Positions 25,769-33,868 of a stretch of DNA of 64,000 nt are shown here, one piece after another. A program made the translations under genes and the position numbers. The stretch lies in contig CBDUXP010000003.1 of NCBI GenBank assembly GCA_965371225.1, forward strand, positions 1-64,000, given 5' to 3'. The DNA comes from CBDUXP01 sp965371225 [NCBI: uncultured bacterium] (GTDB taxonomy: Bacteria > Abyssobacteria > SURF-5 > CBDUXP01). Position 1 is the stretch's first letter. Each line of letters starts with the position of its first letter. The notes beneath the pieces were generated by a model that ran no database searches, was not told the DNA's origin, and worked only from the letters and a program-made list of their open reading frames with translations.

Positions 25769-26611
25769 ATGAGATTCCGAGTGCGTAAACTGCGCCTGCT
25801 GGGTGTCGTTGTGCTTCTCTCTTTTCTGATTTGGCTTGTCCGCGTGTCCGCGAATCAATTTCTCGAAGAGTCACACCCTCGGTCAGCTGAAGAACCCCTT
25901 TACGGCTTCGAGAGTGTTGATGCTCGCGAGTTCTGGCCACGTTCATTGGGAATGGATGCCCCCGTGTATATTCGAGGAGCCACCTTCGCGAATAGAGCCA
26001 TCATTGAAGAACTGCTTCTTGACTTTCAGGCGCTGAACTTCCGGTGGCCAGACAAGTACCTCCCAGTCCCACCCCATTATTCGGCTCACACTCTGAGTCC
26101 GGGAAAAGGCATGATCCTTGGTGTACGGCATTTGTATGTGGACTGCCCCAACTGCTCGCATAGGCAGCCTATTAATACTTGGATCACAATCTACTGTCCC
26201 GCTGGCTTGAAGCATAGCCAAACGTCCTTGAGTTTCCCCGACGAGGCGATACTCTTGTTCACAACGGGGGCAGCGGTCGGATTTGCGAAGGCCGGCACAA
26301 TACGCATCGATGTTGCAGAAGACCGGACACTGGTCACCACTATTGATGCGCATGTACGAACGTGGAACCTCGCGGAGCCTAGTCGCCCTGACACGATGCG
26401 GTTTCTGGATTTTGCGATCTCCGGCGAATACACATTCTCCCCAATGGCACTACAAGAATACGAGACATGGGAGCGCCACCGCCCCACATTTGAAGAATTT
26501 CGCTACGCCTATGAAACGTCTACTGACGAATTGCCTGGTGTGACTGTGGTGGACGACGAGAAGCAGATTACGAGCTGGTCCGACCTGGAGACGAGTCCTC
26601 TTCAAGAATGA
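25769..26611 (+). CDS. Membrane-anchored protein of unknown function in a low-GC island
   Basis: A 280-residue protein not recognised. One membrane segment near the N-terminus (LGVVVLLSFLIWLVRVSA) is followed by a soluble domain. A CPNC pair lies about residue 126. Base use is very different from the neighbours: 60-base samples counted by hand gave about 47-53% G+C, against 77% in the reductase gene. A TACAGT hexamer lies about 35 bases upstream of the ATG. The composition suggests recent transfer. Confidence 0.55.
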   Translation: MRFRVRKLRLLGVVVLLSFLIWLVRVSANQFLEESHPRSAEEPLYGFESVDAREFWPRSLGMDAPVYIRGATFANRAIIEELLLDFQALNFRWPDKYLPVPPHYSAHTLSPGKGMILGVRHLYVDCPNCSHRQPINTWITIYCPAGLKHSQTSLSFPDEAILLFTTGAAVGFAKAGTIRIDVAEDRTLVTTIDAHVRTWNLAEPSRPDTMRFLDFAISGEYTFSPMALQEYETWERHRPTFEEFRYAYETSTDELPGVTVVDDEKQITSWSDLETSPLQE

Positions 26612-26618
26612 AGATGTC

Positions 26619-26729
26619 ATGAAAATCGACCATCTGCAGCGCGTTAGCGAGCACGTTGTCAGTCGCCGCTTGCTACAGGCCAACCTCTTAGCGGCTCGTC
26701 TCTTGGAAGATAAGCCGGAGGATACATGA
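26619..26729 (+). CDS. Possible 36-residue small protein
   Basis: A short frame directly after the island gene encodes a helical, charged peptide (MKIDHLQRVSEHVVSRRLLQ, then ANLLAARLLEDKPEDT). It has the same low-GC composition. The ribosome-binding site is weak. It may be a real small gene or the remnant of a longer one. Confidence 0.25.
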   Translation: MKIDHLQRVSEHVVSRRLLQANLLAARLLEDKPEDT

Positions 26730-26818
26730 TCAGCCACGGTATGCGATCCCGCAACGGCCATTCCTACAAGGCATGTAGGTATTGGGGTGCGCGCCGGCCC
26801 CGGGGGCTGGGGCGCTGC

Positions 26819-27889
26819 TTATGGCGCGGCGGGGTGGGAGATGCGCACGCCGGTCTGCGCTTCGACGAGGGCGCGCAGGCGGGGGTAGTCCCACTCGGCC
26901 GCGTGCCCGACTCCTTCATACGTGGGTGCGTCCGCCAGGTGCCCGTCATACCCGCCTAGTTCTTGCACGGCGCGGATCACTTGGGCGTACCGCAGCCGCG
27001 CGGGGTCCAGCGGTCGCGTGCGCTGGTACTCGCGCAGGTACGACCGGGTGATCCCCCGGGTCAGCCACCGGACGGCCGGTTGCAACACGGCCGGCAGGTT
27101 GATCCGGCTGAGCGTCAAGATCACGCACGTGTTGCCCACGTCGAATTCCGGGTCCGCGATGACCACCCGCGACCAATCGACAATGCCCGTCACCCGCCCA
27201 TCCTCCCGCAGGATGTTCAGCGGATGAAAATCCCCGTGGCAGACGACCGGGTGCGCGGGGGCCGCCGGCAGGTGCTCCTCCAGCCAGGGGACGGCGGGTA
27301 GCAAGCCGGGCAGCGCGTTCCGCTCGATCCGCGCCCGCATCTCTTCCACCCACGCCCCAACGTCCAGCAGATCGCCGGCTAGGGAGGACTCGGCAAGCCG
27401 GCGCCGCAACGGTTCGGGATCGAGCGCGTGCAGGCGCACTTGCATGTCGGCCAGGGTGCGGGGGATTTCCGCCTGCAAGCGGGGAAGGCTGAGGAGGAGG
27501 CGGGGGATCGACCCAATCTCGCTGCCCATGACCTGCCCGGCCGCCCGCTCCATGATGACGAACGGTCCGCCCAGCCCCGCGTCGGCGTGCGCGTGCGCGT
27601 GTACGACGCGGGGGACCGGGAACCCCAGCTCGGCGAGGGTGTTGTGAACCGCCTCTTCCCAGAGGCACTGGCCGTCGCGCTTGCTGGGCCGCACATGCAC
27701 GCGCAGGATCAGCGGGCCGGCGAAGGGCTCCGGCGGTTCCTGCAACTCAAACCCATAGATGGCCGTTTCATTCCCGCCCAAGATGCGGGTCGGGACCGTC
27801 GCGTATCGCAACCCCGGCGCGGCAAGCGCGAGCCGGAGGTGGGTGAGCAGCGCGTCGGCGACGCGCGCATCCGTGCGACAGTGCTGCAT
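26819..27889 (-). CDS. Phosphotransferase family protein (aminoglycoside-phosphotransferase/choline-kinase fold)
   Basis: A 356-residue protein. The catalytic Brenner motif is HGDFHPLNIL and the metal-binding aspartate is in GIVDWS. The N-lobe has LILRVHVRP in the lysine strand and FVIMERAAGQVM at the hinge. Members phosphorylate small molecules or act in acyl-CoA metabolism; the substrate is unknown. The ATG at 27887-27889 follows AAGAGAG, while an in-frame GTG at 27932-27934 would add 15 residues. Confidence 0.8.
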   Translation of the reverse strand: MQHCRTDARVADALLTHLRLALAAPGLRYATVPTRILGGNETAIYGFELQEPPEPFAGPLILRVHVRPSKRDGQCLWEEAVHNTLAELGFPVPRVVHAHAHADAGLGGPFVIMERAAGQVMGSEIGSIPRLLLSLPRLQAEIPRTLADMQVRLHALDPEPLRRRLAESSLAGDLLDVGAWVEEMRARIERNALPGLLPAVPWLEEHLPAAPAHPVVCHGDFHPLNILREDGRVTGIVDWSRVVIADPEFDVGNTCVILTLSRINLPAVLQPAVRWLTRGITRSYLREYQRTRPLDPARLRYAQVIRAVQELGGYDGHLADAPTYEGVGHAAEWDYPRLRALVEAQTGVRISHPAAP

Positions 27890-28029
27890 GTGCTCTCTTG
27901 TAACCCTACGCAGCACCCCGGCCTGGGGATTCACCGTCGTACCGGAAATGTTGGCGGCGCCGTGGGCGTGACGGGGGACGGGGGACGGGATACACTGACG
28001 CGCCCGAGGATGGCTGGAGGAGGACTCCC

Positions 28030-28872
28030 ATGCATTACGGTCTGACGATTTTCCCGACGGACTACACCATTACGCCGGTGGATTTGGCGCGGGCGGCCGA
28101 GGAGCGCGGCTTCGAATCCGTCTGGGTGGCAGAGCACACGCACATTCCCGCCTCCCGGAAATCCCCCTGGCCCGGCGGGGCGGACCTGCCGCAGGAATAT
28201 TTCGACCTGCTCGATCCGTTCGTGGCGCTTACCGCCATGGCCGCGGTGACCACGACCCTGAAGGTCGCCACCGGCGTGTGCCTGGTGGCGCAGCACGATC
28301 CCATCTATCTCGCAAAGCAGATCGCGTCCCTGGACCAGGTTTCCAACGGCCGCTTCCTCTTCGGCGTGGGCGGCGGCTGGAACGTGGAGGAGCTGGAGAA
28401 CCACCGCCGGCCGTTCGACCGCCGGTGGAAAGTGGTGCGCGAGTCCATCGAGGCGATGAAAGCGATCTGGGCCAACGACCAGGCGGAGTACCACGGCGAG
28501 TTCGTGGACTTCGATCCGATCTTCTCCAACCCGAAGCCGGTGCAGCAGCCCCATCCGCCGATCCACGTGGGCGGCGTCGCGCCCTGGAACATTCGCCGCG
28601 CGGTGCGCTACGGCAACGGCTGGATCCCCATCGGCGTGCAGGGCGATCCCGTGGCCCAGATCGGCGACCTGCGCCGGGCGGCCGAAGAAGCGGGACGCGA
28701 TCCGGACTCGATGGAGGTCACGATCTACGGCGTCCCGAACGATGCGGACGCCCTGGGCCGGATGGAAGAGGCCGGGGTCACCCGGGCGGTGTTCGGCCTG
28801 CCGCCGCGCGGGAAGGATGACATACTCCCGCGGCTGGACCGGTACGCGCAGACCATCGGCGCCCTGGCGTGA
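28030..28872 (+). CDS. Luciferase-like (LLM class) F420-dependent oxidoreductase
   Basis: A 280-residue TIM-barrel protein of the bacterial-luciferase superfamily. Characteristic segments are AAEERGFESVWVAEHTHIP, ATGVCLVAQHDPIYLAKQIA, LDQVSNGRFLFGVGGGWN and PHPPIHVGG. Its group uses F420 rather than FMN. It oxidises or reduces a small organic substrate that cannot be inferred. The nearby TACACT (27991-27996) could be the -10. A GGAGGA site lies before the ATG. Confidence 0.85.
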   Translation: MHYGLTIFPTDYTITPVDLARAAEERGFESVWVAEHTHIPASRKSPWPGGADLPQEYFDLLDPFVALTAMAAVTTTLKVATGVCLVAQHDPIYLAKQIASLDQVSNGRFLFGVGGGWNVEELENHRRPFDRRWKVVRESIEAMKAIWANDQAEYHGEFVDFDPIFSNPKPVQQPHPPIHVGGVAPWNIRRAVRYGNGWIPIGVQGDPVAQIGDLRRAAEEAGRDPDSMEVTIYGVPNDADALGRMEEAGVTRAVFGLPPRGKDDILPRLDRYAQTIGALA

Positions 28873-28902
28873 CGCGCCGCCGGCCCGCGGGCGGGGCGGC
28901 GC

Positions 28903-29538
28903 CTAGCTGAGCGGGGGCAGGGGCGGATACCGGGTGGCGTTCCAGCTGGGACGCGTGTGCAGCCGGGATTCCCACGCCCGGCACCGGTGGAGATCCCTGG
29001 GCAGGGCCAGGCCGAACGCGGGAAAGATCTGGAGCCGTTGCATGAACGCGATATCGGCGATGGAGAAATCGCCGACCAGGTACGGCTCGTTGGTGAGCAC
29101 GGTCTCCAAGTAACGGAACACGTCCAGCACGCGGTCGGCTAGCACGGCGGTCGCCGCGGCATCGGGCCCGACCGGCGGCGGATGGCGCGCCGCGTCCCAG
29201 TACGCCCGGAAGGCGGGGGTGAGGGCCTGGTCGTTGTACCGGTCGAGCGCGTGCATGCGCGCACGGCGCAGCGGGTCCCCGGGAATCAGCGGCGGGTCCG
29301 GGTAGCGCGCGTCCAGGAACTCGATGATCGGGGTCGATTCGGGGACGCAGGTCCCGTCTTCCAATTCCAACGTCGGCACCAGGCCCAAGGGATTTTTCTG
29401 CAGGTACGCGGGGTCCTGCTTCTCCTCCGGGGTGAGCACCACGCACGAGACGGTCTCCGTGAGTCCCTTCTCCGCCAGGGCGATCCGGACCTTCTGGGAA
29501 TAGCCGGAGTAGCGGCCAACGTAGAGTCGCAGAAGCAT
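28903..29538 (-). CDS. Glutathione S-transferase family protein
   Basis: A 211-residue protein with an N-terminal thioredoxin-like domain (LYVGRYSGYSQKVRIALAEKG, then NPLGLVPTLELEDG and ESTPIIEFLD, the glutathione-binding segments) and a C-terminal helical domain (LVGDFSIADIAFMQRL). Ser or Tyr near SGYSQ is the likely catalytic residue. It should conjugate glutathione or act as a related isomerase. An ATG at 29536-29538 matches the first beta strand. Confidence 0.8.
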   Translation of the reverse strand: MLLRLYVGRYSGYSQKVRIALAEKGLTETVSCVVLTPEEKQDPAYLQKNPLGLVPTLELEDGTCVPESTPIIEFLDARYPDPPLIPGDPLRRARMHALDRYNDQALTPAFRAYWDAARHPPPVGPDAAATAVLADRVLDVFRYLETVLTNEPYLVGDFSIADIAFMQRLQIFPAFGLALPRDLHRCRAWESRLHTRPSWNATRYPPLPPLS

Positions 29539-29656
29539 GCCTCCCTTCGGGTGCTCGCAGGAAAGCACATGATATCAGAAGTATCAATAGCGCTTATTCT
29601 GCTAGCATTGAAGGCCTGCATCTTGCTTCTCTAGGGGCAAGGTTGGCGCACCGTAG

Positions 29657-29671
29657 CCCGACTGTCTCGGG
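29657..29671. repeat. Short hairpin repeat, REP-like
   Basis: CCCGA-CTGTC-TCGGG is a perfect 5-bp stem, preceded by GTAG. It looks like the dispersed extragenic palindromes at 36401 and 55425 but has different stem bases. Confidence 0.35.
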
Positions 29672-29893
29672 TGCCGGCGTCGCCAATTTGGCTGCACAAA
29701 CGGCCCAGGTGATTGGCGTCCGCATGTGTGCAGCGTAACCTGTTGTGCATAAGTGTGTTACACGGATTATCGCCAGGGCTGGCGCGATGAGAATGTACCA
29801 GAAAGGTCGGCGATCGCGGGCATAGGCCTGGCCCGGAGCCATGGGGCAACATGAAACGACCAAAAATTGTGACTGATATTTCAATAATCGTCC

Positions 29894-29922
29894 TTGGAAT
29901 TTATTAGTATTAGCAGTATCAT
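29894..29922 (+). promoter_or_regulatory. Sigma-70-type promoter of the pilin-like operon
   Basis: TTGGAA (29894-29899), a 17-base spacer, then TATCAT (29917-29922) in an AT-rich stretch. Transcription would start near 29929, leaving about 43 bases of leader. GGAG at 29960-29963 is the ribosome-binding site of the first gene. Confidence 0.65.
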
Positions 29923-29971
29923 TGATATGAACTGTCCGCTGCATACCAGCCCGCCCTGTGGAGCACCCCTT

Positions 29972-30493
29972 ATGACGTCTGAACTGGACCGGATCCGCCC
30001 CACCCGCCGCTCGCGCGGGATGACCCTGCTGGAAGTGATGGTGGCCATGGGCGTCTTGGCCGTCGGCATGGCCGGCTTGGCGGCGTCGCTGATGGGGGCC
30101 ATGACCAGCGCCGCATACAGCAAATCCCAGATGATCGCGCTCCAGGATGCGAAGGCCTTGATGGAAGTGCTGCAGGAGCTGCCGCAGGCCGGGTCGCCGG
30201 GGGACGCAGACACGCTGCTGGACGTGGCGACGAACATCAATCTGGGGAACCAGAACCCCGGCGGGGCCATTACCCTGCCCATCGGCGCCCAGGCGAACCG
30301 GCCGGGGGAGACCTTCCGGGTGAGTGTGATCTTCCCGCCCGGCATGGGGGCCCCTGTCCCGCTGGTCCCGGTGTTGCCGGCGACGATCCCCAATGCGACG
30401 CGGGACGAATACGAAATCCTGGTCGTGGTGAGCTGGTTCGAGGGCCGGCGCTTCACTTCGATCACCGTCCGAACCATAAGGAACCTGTTCTAA
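29972..30493 (+). CDS. Type IV prepilin-like minor pilin, PilV-like
   Basis: A 173-residue protein. The class III signal is RSRG followed by MTLLEVMVAMGVLAVGMAGL, with cleavage expected after Gly16 and Glu at position +5 of the mature protein. The long hydrophobic helix and the GMTLLEVMVAM wording are typical of PilV. Minor pilins prime or decorate type IV pili or pseudopili after processing by prepilin peptidase. The globular part is not further recognised. Its stop overlaps the next start (TAATG). It is the first gene of a three-gene operon. Confidence 0.82.
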   Translation: MTSELDRIRPTRRSRGMTLLEVMVAMGVLAVGMAGLAASLMGAMTSAAYSKSQMIALQDAKALMEVLQELPQAGSPGDADTLLDVATNINLGNQNPGGAITLPIGAQANRPGETFRVSVIFPPGMGAPVPLVPVLPATIPNATRDEYEILVVVSWFEGRRFTSITVRTIRNLF

Positions 30494-31257
30494 TGCAGCG
30501 CACCCTCATACCCGTTCGCCAGCGCGCCGCGCGCCCCCGGGGATTCACCATCGTCGAAATCACGGTGGCGTCCGCGGTTCTGCTGATCGTCATCGGCCTC
30601 GTCTACCCGATGCACCACGCCACGATCCAGGCGAAGCAGCAGGAGGAACTGAGCCTCATGGCGCAGCAGCACGCGCGCCTGGCCATCGACCGGATCAGCG
30701 AGGAGCTGCGCATGGCGAGCCCCGCGACCCTGAACCCGACCGGGCTGGAGCCGGGGATCGATCTAGGGACCATCAACCAGAACTTCATCCAGTTCCAGAC
30801 CGTGACGTGGGACGGCGCCCTGAACGAACGCACGAATTCCACCTGGACCCAGTATCAGATCGGGCCGGGTGGCACCACAGTGGAGCGGGTGATCTATGCG
30901 GAAGGCGACCCGCTCTTGCCCGCGGTCCTGACGCCGGTGGCCACCTTCACCGTGGCCCAGTACATTTTCATCGAGCCGGACCTGAACGCTAACGGCGTCC
31001 TCGAAGCCAACGAGGATGTGAACCGTGACGGCCGGCGGCAAAACGGCCTGTTCTTCACCGTGCTGCAGGAAGACGTGAATGATGACGACATGCTGGGGGC
31101 AGCGGAAGACCAGAACAACAATGGTCGGATGGATGCCCGGCTGCTGGTGACCGTGGACACCCGGGTGACCAGTGTCGGGGTGGCCGGCGGCACCGGCTAC
31201 GCCTCGGTGACGACGATTGTAGACCTCCGCAATTCGGATGTGGCGAGCGGCGCCTAG
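30493..31257 (+). CDS. Type IV prepilin-like protein, PilW-like, with calcium-binding-type repeats
   Basis: A 254-residue protein. The prepilin signal RPRG is followed by FTIVEITVASAVLLIVIG, with cleavage after Gly17 and Glu at +5. The C-terminal half has two Asp/Asn-rich loops of the EF-hand/dockerin style: DLNANGVLEANEDVNRDG (about 160-180) and DVNDDDMLGAAEDQNNNG (about 192-212). These probably bind calcium. Together with its neighbours it forms a minor-pilin set resembling PilV-PilW-PilX, but no main pilin or assembly ATPase is in the window. Confidence 0.8.
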   Translation: MQRTLIPVRQRAARPRGFTIVEITVASAVLLIVIGLVYPMHHATIQAKQQEELSLMAQQHARLAIDRISEELRMASPATLNPTGLEPGIDLGTINQNFIQFQTVTWDGALNERTNSTWTQYQIGPGGTTVERVIYAEGDPLLPAVLTPVATFTVAQYIFIEPDLNANGVLEANEDVNRDGRRQNGLFFTVLQEDVNDDDMLGAAEDQNNNGRMDARLLVTVDTRVTSVGVAGGTGYASVTTIVDLRNSDVASGA

Positions 31258-31268
31258 GAGTAAACCTT

Positions 31269-33734
31269 ATGCGAGTCAGTACCCAGTTCTTCCGCCATGC
31301 CCTGCGCCCGCTCCGTGCGGACCGGGGGGTGGCGCTAGTGTTTACCTTCTTCCTGCTCCTCATCCTGCTGGCGAGCGCGTCGGCCATGGCCTTTGCCGCC
31401 TGGAGCGAGAACCAGATGATCGAGCGGGAGGAAAACCTGACGAAAGCCGTCTACGGTGCGGAAGCGGGCGGGGCCATGGTCGAGAACATGGTCTGGAACG
31501 ACTACCTGAACGCGCGCGCCGGCATACCCGATGTTATTGGGGACTATCAGGGTTGGCTGAACGGCGTGATCCCCGTGGGCACCACGAACGTGGCGGTGCC
31601 GGTGGTGCAGCTTGACGGCATGACCGGCATCAACACCGTCCAGGTCCGGCGGACGGATTCGGTGTTCCGGACCATCCTGAACGTCAATGTGCTGGGCATG
31701 GACCGGTTTAACAATCCCCGGCGCGTCCTGGAGCACCTGGTGATCCAGGGCGAGTACTCGACGGACACGAACTTCTCGGTCATGGCGCGCAACCTGGAGT
31801 GCATCTTCTGCCACGCGGAGATCGACAGCGCGCCACGGTTTTACAACACCAACCCCAACCGGTACGGGTTCTTCGAGCGGGTGCGCGTGGGCGCGCTCGG
31901 CGACTCGATGAATCGCGATCCCACTGGGGCGACGGGGCTGATCTTCGACACCCGGATCGCCGGCACCCTGTACACCCAGGGCCTGCTCACGAACAAGCCC
32001 ACCGGGACCGCGATGACTCAGGGTGAAATCGCGGCCTCCGACTTCGACGCCTACCAGTTCGATCCCACGACCAATTACATCGACCAGGACCCGTTTACGG
32101 GCGCCATGACGCAGGTGAACCTGGTGCAGGCCGCTACCATCGCCGGTTCGCTGGTGCCCGGCGCGAACCTGTACATGGATTACCCCACCGTCCCCGCCGA
32201 CCAGACCGACGGGGAGATCCCCGCGTCCGCGCCGGAAGTCTTCCCGGATGTGGACGGTGACCGGCTGGTCTCGGCCCCGGACGTGGCGGCCCGGTGGTCG
32301 GATATCCAGTCCGAGGTCGGGCTCCGCGCGCCGGGAACCATCAGCGGCGGCATCATTCGCAATATCGCGATCGGCGGTACCTACAATTCGGGCAGTCTGC
32401 CGGCCGGCGGCAACATCGCCTCGATCGACGCCGCGGGGGGCGGCGTGCACACGGGCAACGTGATCATGTACGGCACGGGGGGCAATCCGCTCATGCTGAA
32501 CCGGACCGTGCTCATCGACGGCGACCTGATCATTCAGGGGGTCGTGGAGGGCGAAGGCCAGATCTACGTCAGCGGCAACATCTATGTGACCGGGGACCTC
32601 ACCTACAACGACGGCCCGCAGTGGGGCCGGACGGCCAACGGCCGGAAGAACCTGCTCATGCTGCGCGCCGGCGGCAGCGTCCTGGTCAACGACTTCCTGA
32701 CCCCGCAGCGGGCGTACGACCCGACGACGGGCGCACTCCTCGGCGGCGCCACCGGCGTCCCGGACATTGACGACGACACCGTGGTCGATGAAGGCAACCA
32801 TCGCGACAACGCCGTCGACTGGAGTTATGCGATGGAACAGATCTCGTTCTACAACCGCGAGGCCTGGACCCCGACCCAGCAGCGGTTGCAGAAGAACAAC
32901 GGTACGCCGGGCACCCCCATGGGCACGACCAACAACTCCACCTACGACGCGGCCTTCCGGCCCATCTATATGCGCATGGGCGAGAACGATCCCGTGTACG
33001 TGTTCGCACTGCAGGACGGCGATCCGTTCGGTGGGCCCGGGCGGGTCGGCACCTACTGGGTCAATGTGAACGAGTCGTGGCGCGGCGACATCCGGCCCAC
33101 CAGCTACGTGATCAATGAGGACATCGCCATCGGCTTCAACGGCGAGCGCGTCGTCGACGCCGCCGGGCAGTTGGTAACCGGTGGGTTCAACGCCAACGGC
33201 GTCCTCGACACCGAAGACGGGAACGGGAATGGCATCCTCAACCCCGGTGAGGACGCGAACGGCAACGGGGTGCTGGACACCGAAGACCTGAACGACAACG
33301 GTGTCCTGGACATCGGCCCGATCATCATGCTGTCCGATGCCGACGTGGCGGCCCAGAACGGGGTGATCATTCAGTTGACCCCCAACGCCGCGTGGATCAG
33401 TGACCGCAACCTGAAGTCCTTCTGGATCAACAGCAATACCGCGCGGGCGGCCGGCGCGCCCGTCACCATCAACGCTGGGCTGCACGCGGACAGCACGATC
33501 ATGGCCATCGCGCGGAACAATTCGCGCTACCAGCGGGCCAGCTTCGGCCAGTTCACGCTCAACGGCCTGGTGATGGGCCGGCACCTGTCCATTCTGGCCA
33601 CGGCCGACACGGCGCTGGGCGTCACGACCGGCTTCCGCATGTACTACGATCCGCGCCTCGTCGCGTTCAAGACCACCGTGATCACCAACCCGGTGACGAT
33701 CCAGCGCGTCGCGATGGAGTACATGAAGAACTAA
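31269..33734 (+). CDS. Large PilX-like pilin-associated protein with a CxxCH motif and calcium-type repeats
   Basis: An 821-residue protein. The start RADRG followed by VALVFTFFLLLILLASASAM is a PilX/GspK-like N-terminus; the usual Glu at +5 is missing, as in those families. It is far longer than ordinary PilX. A haem-type motif CIFCH occurs at 178-182. Residues about 400-450 (GDLIIQGVVEGEGQIYVSGN) look like a beta-helix. Four Asp/Asn-Gly loops near 638-680 (NANGVLDTEDGNGNG, then NGNGVLDTEDLNDNG) look calcium-binding. It may sit at the pilus tip or be pilus-associated, but export of the full protein and haem attachment are not shown. It follows the PilW-like gene by 11 bases. Confidence 0.75.
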   Translation: MRVSTQFFRHALRPLRADRGVALVFTFFLLLILLASASAMAFAAWSENQMIEREENLTKAVYGAEAGGAMVENMVWNDYLNARAGIPDVIGDYQGWLNGVIPVGTTNVAVPVVQLDGMTGINTVQVRRTDSVFRTILNVNVLGMDRFNNPRRVLEHLVIQGEYSTDTNFSVMARNLECIFCHAEIDSAPRFYNTNPNRYGFFERVRVGALGDSMNRDPTGATGLIFDTRIAGTLYTQGLLTNKPTGTAMTQGEIAASDFDAYQFDPTTNYIDQDPFTGAMTQVNLVQAATIAGSLVPGANLYMDYPTVPADQTDGEIPASAPEVFPDVDGDRLVSAPDVAARWSDIQSEVGLRAPGTISGGIIRNIAIGGTYNSGSLPAGGNIASIDAAGGGVHTGNVIMYGTGGNPLMLNRTVLIDGDLIIQGVVEGEGQIYVSGNIYVTGDLTYNDGPQWGRTANGRKNLLMLRAGGSVLVNDFLTPQRAYDPTTGALLGGATGVPDIDDDTVVDEGNHRDNAVDWSYAMEQISFYNREAWTPTQQRLQKNNGTPGTPMGTTNNSTYDAAFRPIYMRMGENDPVYVFALQDGDPFGGPGRVGTYWVNVNESWRGDIRPTSYVINEDIAIGFNGERVVDAAGQLVTGGFNANGVLDTEDGNGNGILNPGEDANGNGVLDTEDLNDNGVLDIGPIIMLSDADVAAQNGVIIQLTPNAAWISDRNLKSFWINSNTARAAGAPVTINAGLHADSTIMAIARNNSRYQRASFGQFTLNGLVMGRHLSILATADTALGVTTGFRMYYDPRLVAFKTTVITNPVTIQRVAMEYMKN

Positions 33735-33868
33735 GCGCCCGCCCGGCGGTTGGCTCCCGCGCCCCACGCGCTCGCGGCGTCCGTGCCCCCGGTACGGCCC
33801 GCAAGCGCGCGGGGCGTTCGCCTTTTCCGCCCGTGCTACACTGCGGCGCCTATGCCCCCCGCCGCCGC

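Larger units (their letters stand above)
29539..29971. other. Long intergenic region before the pilin-like operon
   Basis: 433 bases without a convincing gene and with lower G+C than its surroundings. It contains hairpins (CCCGA-ctgtc-TCGGG at 29657-29671; CGCCAG-gg-CTGGCG near 29774) and the promoter at 29894-29922. I tested it for a cyclic-di-GMP riboswitch and found no match. Confidence 0.5.

Noticed and set aside
26726-26959. Plus-strand frame overlapping the small gene by ATGA
   Set aside because: Second half is antisense to the phosphotransferase gene, with Arg/Gly-rich random-like sequence.
29700-29860. Possible cyclic-di-GMP (GEMM) riboswitch before the pilin operon
   Set aside because: Hairpins are present and the pilin context is suggestive, but the conserved GEMM bases and the receptor-loop sequence are absent.
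31335-33767. Minus-strand 810-codon frame opposite the large pilin-associated protein
   Set aside because: His/Arg/Val-rich shadow without motifs; the plus strand has a prepilin start and structured repeats.
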